Of a stretch of DNA of 64,000 nt, positions 54,947-61,900 are shown piece after piece. The notes beneath the pieces are model-generated. The model saw only the letters and a program-made list of their open reading frames with translations. It was not told the DNA's origin and searched no databases. Position numbers and translations under genes: made by a program. The DNA is from Streptomyces sp. JJ36 (GTDB lineage: Bacteria > Actinomycetota > Actinomycetes > Streptomycetales > Streptomycetaceae), in NCBI RefSeq assembly GCF_021696945.1, contig NZ_JACYHE010000001.1:1-64000 (forward strand), given 5' to 3'. The stretch's first letter is position 1. Each line of letters begins with the position of its first letter.

Positions 54947-55603
54947 ATGCATTCCGGCACCGGTCGACGGCATCCCCTGCTCGGCTATCTCCTCGATGCC
55001 GTCGAGGGGCGGTTCCCGTCCGCTGACGGGCGGGTCACCGTGGTGCCTGCCCTGCCGGGCGGGCTGGAGGCGTCGGTCGCCTTCACCGGGCACGCCGTCG
55101 TCGCGACCTCCCTGGCCGCCGAGGACGTCCGTGCGCAGGGGCCGGACGGCTTCGGCGGGTCCCTCGCCCCCGGCTTCCTCCGGTACCTCGCGGGGCCCGG
55201 AGGGGAGATCGGCACGCTCGACGTGACGCTGGCCGCCCGGGGCGCCGGCGGGCCGTCCCGGCTGGCACCGCTGCCGGAGGGCACCGAGCACCCGCGGATC
55301 GTGCACGCCCGCAGCCTCCGGACGCACGTCAGCCTCTGGGGCGACCAACGCGGGCTCGTCACGCTTGCCGACGGGGCGGCCGGACGACGCGAACTCAGCA
55401 TCGAGCTCTGGGATCCCGCAGGAGGCCCCGCACGCGCCGGCCGTTCCCTCCTTGCCGACGCGCTCACCCTCGTCCCCTTCGGGGAACCGGTCTTCGCCGC
55501 GGTGTCCCCCGGCAACGCCCGTTCCCTCCGGGCGTTCCTCGCCTGCGGTTTCCAGCCTCTCGGCTCCGAAGTCCTGCTACGGCCGGACCGCCCGCAGGGC
55601 TGA
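54947..55603 (+). CDS. GNAT-like N-acetyltransferase
   Basis: A 218-aa cytoplasmic protein. The last 35 residues have the GNAT-like end SPGNARSLRAFLACGFQPLGSEVLLRP, typical of the last conserved acetyltransferase helix and strand. The first part (HPLLGYLLDAVEGRFPSADGRVTVVPALPGGLEASVAFTGHA) is like a family found in Streptomyces that is annotated as N-acetyltransferase. The acetyl-CoA motif A is weak, so activity is uncertain. ATG 54947 lies 6 nt after TACAGT with no Shine-Dalgarno, so it is probably leaderless. It converges with the PAC2 gene. Confidence 0.7.
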   Translation: MHSGTGRRHPLLGYLLDAVEGRFPSADGRVTVVPALPGGLEASVAFTGHAVVATSLAAEDVRAQGPDGFGGSLAPGFLRYLAGPGGEIGTLDVTLAARGAGGPSRLAPLPEGTEHPRIVHARSLRTHVSLWGDQRGLVTLADGAAGRRELSIELWDPAGGPARAGRSLLADALTLVPFGEPVFAAVSPGNARSLRAFLACGFQPLGSEVLLRPDRPQG

Positions 55604-55637
55604 CCCATGGCGCCGGGGCCGGAACGGGAGACCGCCG

Positions 55638-55661
55638 GGGCCGGCCCGTGCGGGCCGGCCC
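55638..55661. terminator. Bidirectional hairpin terminator
   Basis: Arms GGGCCGGCCCG (55638-55648) and CGGGCCGGCCC (55651-55661) form a compact stem between the converging GNAT and PAC2 genes. Confidence 0.65.
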
Positions 55662-55665
55662 GGGG

Positions 55666-56619
55666 TCAGCTCTCCTTGCCGCCGCCCGACTCGCGTTCGG
55701 CGAGGAAGCGCTCGAACTCCTCGCCCAGCTCGTCCGCCGACGGCAGCTCGGCGGGCTCCGCCACCAGGCTGCCGCGGGTCTCGGCCCCGGAGAGCGCGTC
55801 GTACTGCTGCTCCAGGCCGCGCACGACGGCGACCAGCTCCTCGTCCCCCTCGGCGAGCTGCCGCTCGATCTCCTCCTGGGTACGCAGGGCGTCGCCGCGC
55901 AGGGAGTGCGCGATCTCGGGGAGGACGAGCCCGGTCGCGGAGGTGACCGCGTCCAGCACGGCCAGGGCGGCGTCCGGGTAGGTGGAGCGGGCGATGTAGT
56001 GCGGCACATGCGCCGCGACGCCCAGCACGTCCCGCTCCGCCTCGCCGAGCCGTAGCTCCAGCAGGGCGGCCACGCTGCCGGGCACCTGCGCCTCGTCGAA
56101 CGGCGACTGCTGCCCGGGGACGAGGTCCGCGCGCGTACCGTGCGGAGTCAGTCCGACCGGACGCGTGTGCGGTACGCCCATGGGGATGCCGTGGAAGGTG
56201 ACGGCGAGGCGGACGCCGGTGCGCTCCACCACCTCGCGTACGGCGGCGACGAACCGCTCCCACTCCACGTCCGGCTCCGGCCCGGAGAGCAGCAGGAACG
56301 GCACGCCCGTCGCATCCCTCAGGAGCCGCAGCTCCAGCCGCGGGGTGTCGTAGTCGACCCACCGGTCCCGCCGGAAGGTCATCACGGGGCGCCGCGAGCG
56401 GTAGTCGGTGAGCCGGTCGGCGTCGAAGCGCGCCACGGTCACGTGCGGCTGCTGGTCCAGCAGCCGCTGGGTGATCTGGGCACCGGTGTCACCCGCGTCG
56501 ATGAAGCCCTCGAAGTGGTAGAGCAGGTCCAGCCCTGCGGAGTCCGCACTGCCGATGATCTCGTCGACCGCGCGGAGCCCGGCGGGCTCCCACTCGTACA
56601 GGTCCCTCGGTTCCAGCAC
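55666..56619 (-). CDS. PAC2 family protein (proteasome-assembly chaperone-like)
   Basis: A 317-aa cytoplasmic protein of the PAC2 family, found in actinobacteria and archaea and related to proteasome-assembly chaperones; role in bacteria is not settled. Conserved blocks include [15 protein letters not shown] at the N-terminus, [54 protein letters not shown] and [13 protein letters not shown]. The C-terminal 60 residues are acidic and coiled-coil-like ([26 protein letters not shown]). GTG 56619 is chosen because AAGGAG lies upstream and family members start there; upstream in-frame sequence is not coding. Confidence 0.85.
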   Translation of the reverse strand: MLEPRDLYEWEPAGLRAVDEIIGSADSAGLDLLYHFEGFIDAGDTGAQITQRLLDQQPHVTVARFDADRLTDYRSRRPVMTFRRDRWVDYDTPRLELRLLRDATGVPFLLLSGPEPDVEWERFVAAVREVVERTGVRLAVTFHGIPMGVPHTRPVGLTPHGTRADLVPGQQSPFDEAQVPGSVAALLELRLGEAERDVLGVAAHVPHYIARSTYPDAALAVLDAVTSATGLVLPEIAHSLRGDALRTQEEIERQLAEGDEELVAVVRGLEQQYDALSGAETRGSLVAEPAELPSADELGEEFERFLAERESGGGKES

Positions 56620-56738
56620 GCTCAGCTCCTTCTCGCTTACGTCAGGACCAACGTGCCACCCGCCGCCCACATTCCCGCCCGCCGGGTGATCCGGAACGTA
56701 TCCGTCCGCGGCGTCTCTCCTACCCGGTCGGGACGGAC

Positions 56739-56981
56739 CTATCGTGCCGCGTACGCGACAAAAGCAGCCCAGGCCGCCGGCGGGAGGTCGAGCCGGGGCC
56801 CGGTGGTGTCCTTGGAGTCCCGGACGTGCACCGCCTCGGGACACGCGGCCACCTCGACGCACTCGTCCCCGTCGGTGCCGCTGTAGCTCGACTTCCGCCA
56901 GGACAGCGCGACCTCGACGCAGCTGTCGCCATCGCCTCCGCTGTAGCTGCTCTTGAACCATTCCAGCTCACGGGTGCTCAT
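56739..56981 (-). CDS. DUF397 protein with two tandem domains
   Basis: An 80-aa small protein with two DUF397 repeats: [18 protein letters not shown] and [18 protein letters not shown], the second followed by [17 protein letters not shown]397 proteins act with the XRE/DUF5753 regulator encoded beside them, as in the whiJ and bld-type loci of Streptomyces. Its ATG overlaps the stop of the regulator (ATGA at 56978-56981), so the two are translationally coupled. A duplicated domain is less usual than a single one. Confidence 0.9.
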   Translation of the reverse strand: MSTRELEWFKSSYSGGDGDSCVEVALSWRKSSYSGTDGDECVEVAACPEAVHVRDSKDTTGPRLDLPPAAWAAFVAYAAR

Positions 56982-57808
56982 AGGTCTCCTCGGATTCGCT
57001 CCAGCAGGCTCACGGAGTCCTCGGGGGTGAGAGCCTGCGAGCGCAGTTTTGCATACCGCATCCGCAGCACACTGACCTCTTTCGGGTCAGAGAAGAACTG
57101 CCCGCCACGCTGGCCCTCGCAGTAGCCGAACCACCGGTTGTCCGGCGACTCCAGCAGTTGGACGGCGCCCTCCAGACCGGCGTGGTCCTCCCGCCTCAGC
57201 GGCATGAGCTGGACAGCGACGTTACGCAATGTCGCACACTCCAGCACGCGGTCGACGACCCCCCGGGCCACCTCCACTCCCCCGCTGCACCGCTGGAAAA
57301 CCGATTCCTCGATGATGAAGCTGAACCCGGTGTTCGGCTTCTCGCACAGCAGCGACTGCCGATCGAGCCGGGCGACGACCTGCGCTTCGATCTGCTCGTC
57401 CTCCAGCGGCGGAACCCTGCTGTGGAACACAGTCCGCGCATAAGCCTCACTCTGCAACAGCCCCGGGACGACGCGGCACTCGTAGGTGTCCAGGCTCAGG
57501 GCATCACGCTCCAGCCTCGCCCAGAGGCGGACCCACGCCGCGAGCCCCGGGTTCCGCGACAGGTGCCGGGCCGCCTTCGCGAGGGTGCCGAAGGCGTGCA
57601 GCGCCTCGTCGGCCTTCTCCGCGAAGTGGGGCGGAGGGAAGCGGCGGCCGAGTTCGATCGAGGCGACCGTGTGCCTGGAGCAGCACACCCGGGCCCCCAG
57701 CTCCTCCCGGGTCAGTCCCGCGTGCTCCCGGAAGGATTTGACCACCTCCCCGAATGCCTTGAGGCTGTCCGACGCCTCCGGTTCGCTGTTCTCCGTGTGG
57801 TCGGTCAT
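56978..57808 (-). CDS. XRE-family regulator with DUF5753 domain
   Basis: A 276-aa regulator. The helix-turn-helix is near residues 18-75 (FGEVVKSFREHAGLTREELGARVCCSRHTVASIELGRR), and the C-terminal 190 residues are DUF5753, starting SLDTYECRVVPGLLQSEAYARTVF and including NVAVQLMPLRREDHAGLEGAVQLLE. It is the standard partner of DUF397 proteins and of a divergently encoded anti-sigma-like ATPase. ATG 57808 has no strong ribosome site (GGGAGGTACCCGGTAG lies upstream). The intergenic region to the HATPase gene is 158 nt and contains several CGTAC-containing words that may be its operators. Confidence 0.9.
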   Translation of the reverse strand: MTDHTENSEPEASDSLKAFGEVVKSFREHAGLTREELGARVCCSRHTVASIELGRRFPPPHFAEKADEALHAFGTLAKAARHLSRNPGLAAWVRLWARLERDALSLDTYECRVVPGLLQSEAYARTVFHSRVPPLEDEQIEAQVVARLDRQSLLCEKPNTGFSFIIEESVFQRCSGGVEVARGVVDRVLECATLRNVAVQLMPLRREDHAGLEGAVQLLESPDNRWFGYCEGQRGGQFFSDPKEVSVLRMRYAKLRSQALTPEDSVSLLERIRGDL

Positions 57809-57966
57809 CTACCGGGTACCTCCCGCATGTGCACTCCTCCCGTACGCCGACTCACCCAGAGTTACGGGATGCGGGTCGTGTACGTCCACCCTCCGCGTGC
57901 GTACGCTCACCCGGCGTACGTGCGGAATGGCTGCTCACGGCCGTCCGGCGGGGTCATCGTGAACGC

Positions 57967-58407
57967 ATGCACATCGGTACTTCTCCTCAACGGCCGGTCA
58001 CCGTACGTGTGTTCAGTCAGCGGCTGAGCGCGACGCGGCGCGGTGCCCGGCTCGCCCGCCTGCTGGCGGTGCGGCAACTCGACGTCTGGGGCGTGCCCTA
58101 CGGCAGCCGGCTGTCCGAGGCCGCCGCCTCGGTGGTCGCGGAGCTGACCGCGAACGCCGTGCTGCACGGGCGCGTCCCGGGACGCGACTTCCTGCTGGCG
58201 CTCGCTCTGGGCGGGGACGTGCTCCGGGTCGAGGTCACGGACACCCGGGCCGACCGCCGTCCCGCCTCGCGGCCGCGCGCGCCGGGCCCTGACGACGAGT
58301 CGGGACGTGGCCTGCTGCTGGTGGAGGCCCTGGCCACCTGCTGGGGTGTGGCCGGGGAGGCCCCGCCCCGGAAGACGGTGTGGGCGGAGCTGGACGCCTC
58401 CTCCTGA
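57967..58407 (+). CDS. HATPase (anti-sigma-factor-like) ATP-binding protein
   Basis: A 146-aa GHKL/HATPase-fold protein similar to the RsbW/SpoIIAB group. Box N is VVAELTANAVLHGRV (the conserved Asn), box G1 is LRVEVTDTRADRRP and box G2 is DESGRGLLLVEALATCWGV, ending KTVWAEL. Such proteins in Streptomyces lie next to XRE/DUF397 pairs and may be anti-sigma factors or regulators of unknown partner. ATG 57967 is chosen, though its Shine-Dalgarno is poor and upstream in-frame GTG codons exist. It is divergent from the XRE gene. Confidence 0.85.
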   Translation: MHIGTSPQRPVTVRVFSQRLSATRRGARLARLLAVRQLDVWGVPYGSRLSEAAASVVAELTANAVLHGRVPGRDFLLALALGGDVLRVEVTDTRADRRPASRPRAPGPDDESGRGLLLVEALATCWGVAGEAPPRKTVWAELDASS

Positions 58408-58417
58408 GCCGCCCGCC

Positions 58418-58445
58418 GGCCCGGGCCCGGTCCCCGGCCCGGGCC
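58418..58445 (+). terminator. Hairpin terminator of the HATPase gene
   Basis: Arms GGCCCGGGCC at 58418-58427 and 58436-58445 form a 10-bp stem with an 8-nt loop, 10 nt after the stop. Confidence 0.6.
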
Positions 58446-58486
58446 GCGCCCGGTCCCCCGGTCCGCGCCGGTCCGTCCCGAGCGCG

Positions 58487-58588
58487 TCAGAGCTCCGAGT
58501 CGCCCCACACAGTGACGGTGAGGTAGTCCGCGACGGCGAGGTTCCCGGGCCGGAGCACGGAGAAGATCAGCTCCGCCACGCCGACCAT
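58487..58588 (-). CDS. Possible 33-aa small protein
   Basis: A 33-aa reading frame that reads MVGVAELIFSVLRPGN, LAVADYLTVTV and WGDSEL. It is preceded by an excellent ribosome site (GAAGGAGAG, 9-10 nt upstream). The composition is hydrophobic and Trp-containing, unlike random high-GC frames. However, a long hairpin terminator stands between it and the immunity gene upstream, so it would need its own promoter, and I recognise no family. It could be a tiny membrane-active peptide or chance. Confidence 0.35.
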   Translation of the reverse strand: MVGVAELIFSVLRPGNLAVADYLTVTVWGDSEL

Positions 58589-58612
58589 CGGGGCAGCCTC
58601 TCCTTCGGGACC

Positions 58613-58655
58613 CCGGTGCCGCGGGTCCCGCACGGAGCGGGATCCGCGGCACCGG
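58613..58655 (-). terminator. Terminator of the RHS-immunity unit
   Basis: Long stem with arms CCGGTGCCGCGGGTCCCGC (58613-58631) and GCGGGATCCGCGGCACCGG (58637-58655): 18 of 19 pairs match, with a 5-nt loop, 22 nt after the immunity gene's stop. Confidence 0.75.
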
Positions 58656-58676
58656 TGAGCGGTGTCGGCGGCACGG

Positions 58677-58970
58677 TCAGTCGTCGGGCCAGAGGACCCC
58701 GCGCCCGACCAGGTCGTCGACCTCCCCGGGGTCCGCGAAGGAGCACTCCCCCGTGGCGAGGTCCACCCGGACGGGCAGGTTCCCGGCCAGCCGCAGCTCC
58801 TCCCGGCCCTCGTCGAGGTAGCCGACGTGATCGTACGGGGCGATGAGGCGGCCGCCGTCGACGACGCACTCCTCGGGGACGATCCGTACGCGCGATGAGG
58901 CGCCCCACGTCCTGCTGCGCTCGGCGAGGAACGCGGCGGCCCGCTGCCGTGCCGTGTCGTGGTCGATCAT
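58677..58970 (-). CDS. YrhB/Imm35-type immunity protein
   Basis: A 97-aa cytoplasmic protein with the YrhB domain: MIDHDTARQRAAAFLAERSR, RVRIVPEECVVDGGRLIAPYDHVGYLDEGR and NLPVRVDLATGECSFADPG. This fold is known as an immunity protein (Imm35) in polymorphic toxin systems, several of which have papain-like toxin domains. Its ATG overlaps the stop codon of the RHS toxin gene (ATGA at 58967-58970), the classic toxin-immunity arrangement that ensures the antidote is made with the toxin. It should bind and block the toxin's C-terminal domain in the producer. A terminator follows the gene. Confidence 0.85.
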   Translation of the reverse strand: MIDHDTARQRAAAFLAERSRTWGASSRVRIVPEECVVDGGRLIAPYDHVGYLDEGREELRLAGNLPVRVDLATGECSFADPGEVDDLVGRGVLWPDD

Positions 58971-61900
58971 GTGTCGGTCCTCATGAGGTAGTACGAGGTG
59001 TAGCGGGGATCGGCGGGGTTGGCCCTGCCGGTCTGGAAGTCGAGGAACACGATCTTCCCGTTGTTGTTGACGACATTGAAATAGTGCCCCATGCCCTTTC
59101 GCGGCCAGGCTCCGACGATGGCACGGGCGCCGGGCCCCCAGCGCTGGAGGTCGGCCACCACGCCGTTGAGTCCGCCCTTCGACCGGAAGGAGCGCCCGGT
59201 GACCGCCTCGACCTCGGGCCGCGTCATGGGGCGGTCCGCACCGGGGACGGAGTTCGGGTTCTTCCCCGCCATCAGGTCGTCGCCCGCGGTGGCGCAGAGG
59301 CCGCAGTTCATCCGGCCGCCCTCGGGGTTGATCCGGTTCGTCGAGCTGGGCGTCTCGGGCGTGTAGTAGGTCAGCCCGAAGCGGGTGCTGTGCGCGCCGC
59401 CGTAGTAGGCGCGGCCGCCTCCGGCGGGGTTGACCGCGGCCCGCTGCCAGCCGTTGAGCCCGGCCAGCCCGGTGAGCGCGAGCTGCTGGACGAGCTGGTC
59501 GCCGGCCTCGTCGTAGCTGTCGGCGAGCGCACCGCAGCCCTGTTCGCGGAGCATGTGGGCGGCGCGGTAGAGCCGGTAGGCGGGGCGGACGGGGAAGTAC
59601 TTGTCCGCGAAGGCCCCGGCGCCGCCGTTCTGACCGGTGACGGCGTCGTAGAGGTCGCCGGCGAAGACGAAGGGCGACTTGGCGACGTCCCGGAAGGCGC
59701 CGCCGAAGATGCCGAGCACCTCGCCGAAGGACTCCACCTTGTCGTCGTTCGGGTTCTCCGGGGTGAGCCCGCTGCGGTCGGTCAGCAGCGTGGGCACGTT
59801 GTGGGCGTAGGCGTAGGCGGAGACGTACGGGGTGGTGCGTGCCGGGGTGACCGGGTCGGGCCGGTCGAAGCGCCCGCGTTCCGGGGTGTACCGGCGCGCG
59901 TGCAGGTCGAGCCGGCCGGTGGTCTTCTCGAAGCGCGCGCCGGTGAAGGAGGGGGTGCTCGCCGGCGCGCCGCTCTGCCGGGTGTTGAGGATGCGGGTGC
60001 CGTAGGGGTCGTACGCCCACCGCTGGTGCACCGTGCCGTTGGCGCCGGTGACGTCGAGCGGGGAGCCCTGCGGGTCGTGGTGGTAGTAGAAGAGGGAGCC
60101 GGAGCCGGTTTTGGTGGCGGCGGGCTGCCCGAGGGGGTCGTAGCGGTAGGACTGCCGGACGTTCCCGTCGGCGTCGTACGCGGTGGCGAGGGCCGGCAGC
60201 GGCGCGTTCGGGTCCCACTGGGTGCGTTCGAGGACCTGGCCGCCGGTTGCGGCGAGGAGCTGGTTGCCGCTCGCGTCGTGCTGGTAGGTGTAGCCGGTGC
60301 CGTCGACGGTGGCCGCGGAGACCCGGCCGGCGAGGTCGTAGGTGTAGCGGTCGTCCCCGGCGGCGGTCTGGTTCCCCTCGGCGTCGTAGCCGTAGGTGGT
60401 GGTCTCGCCGTCGGTGGTGGACGAGGTGAGCTGGTCGGCCGCGTCGTAGGCGTAGCTGGTGAGCGTGGACCCCTGGGTGGAGAGGATCCGGTTGCCGGCC
60501 TGGTCGTAGGTGTAGGTGGTGTCGCGGCCGGAGGGGCAGCCGGAGGCCCACGGCTGGGGGAAGCAGCCGGAGGCGAGCCTGCCGGCCTCGTCGTACGTCA
60601 GGTCCCAGCTGCCGGTGACGCCCCCGGCGCGGGTGCGGTCCACCCGGGTGGGCAGCCCGGCCGGGGAGAGCGTCAGCTCCGTCCCGGTGACGGTCTCCCC
60701 GTCGCGGGTGGCGGTGACGGCGGTCAGCCGGCCGGCGGCGTCGTAGCTGCGGCTCTCGGTGGCGGAGCTGGGCAGGGTGGTGCGGACGAGGTGGCCGGCC
60801 GGGTCCCAGTCGTAGCGGGTGGTGGTGGAGTCGGCCGTCATCGCGGTGATGCGGCCGTCGGCGTCGTAGGTGTGGCCGATGGTGGTGCCGTCGGGGTAGC
60901 TGCGGGTGAGGAGCTGCCCGGCGGCGTCGTAGGTGTAGGAGAAGCCGCGGGTCCCGGTGAGGTTGCCGGCGGCGTCGTAGGTGAAGTCCTCGGAGAGGTG
61001 GGCGTTGACCCGGGAGGTCATCCGGCCGGCGGCGTCGTAGGTGTAGCTGACGTCCGGGGTGGCGTCGGAGTGGTCGATCCCGGTGAGCAGGCCGCGCGGG
61101 TCGTGGGAGTAGGCGGTCGTGCCGCGCGGGGTGGTCCGGGCGGTGGTGTTGCCGTCGGGGTCGTAGGAGTAACGGGTGACGCGCTCCAGCGGGTCGGTGA
61201 CCGCGGTGGTCCGGCCGGCGGCGTCGTGGTCGTAGGAGGTGGTGTGGCCGTTGGCGTCGGTGCGCGTGACGAGGTTGCCGGCGGTGTCGTAGGTGTAGTC
61301 GGTGGTCCCGCCGTCGGGTGCGGTGACGCGGGTGAGCCGGTCCAGCTCGTCGTAGGCGTAGGAGGTGGTGCGGCCGTCGGGGTCGGTGCGCTGCAGGAGG
61401 TTGCCGGCGGCGTCGTAGCGGGTGGCGGTGGTGCCGCCGAGCGGGTCGGTGACGGCGGTCTGCCGGCCGGCGAGGTCGTACTCGTAGGTGGTGGTGAAGC
61501 CGGCCGGGTCGGCGCCGTCGGCGTTGCCGAGCGGGCCGGTGGTGCCGGTCTGGCGCCCGGCGGCGTCGTAGGTCCAGGTGGTGGTGTGGCCGAGCGGGGT
61601 GGTGCGGCTGAGCTGGTTGCCGTCGGCGTCGTAGGTGAAGCGGGTGGTGTCGCCGAGCGGGTCGGTGGTGCTGGTCAGCCGGTTGACGGCGTCGTAGGCC
61701 GAGGTGGTCTCGTGGCCCAGGGCGTCGGTGACGCGGGTGAGGTTGTCCTCCGCGTCGTAGGCGTACCGGGTGACGTTGCCGAGCGGGTCGGTCACCCGTA
61801 CGGCGCGGTCGACGTCGTCGTAGGCGGTGGTGGTGACGGCGCCGGTGGGGCCGGTCACCGAGGTGCGGTTGCCGTTGGCGTCGTAGCCGTAGGTGGTGGT

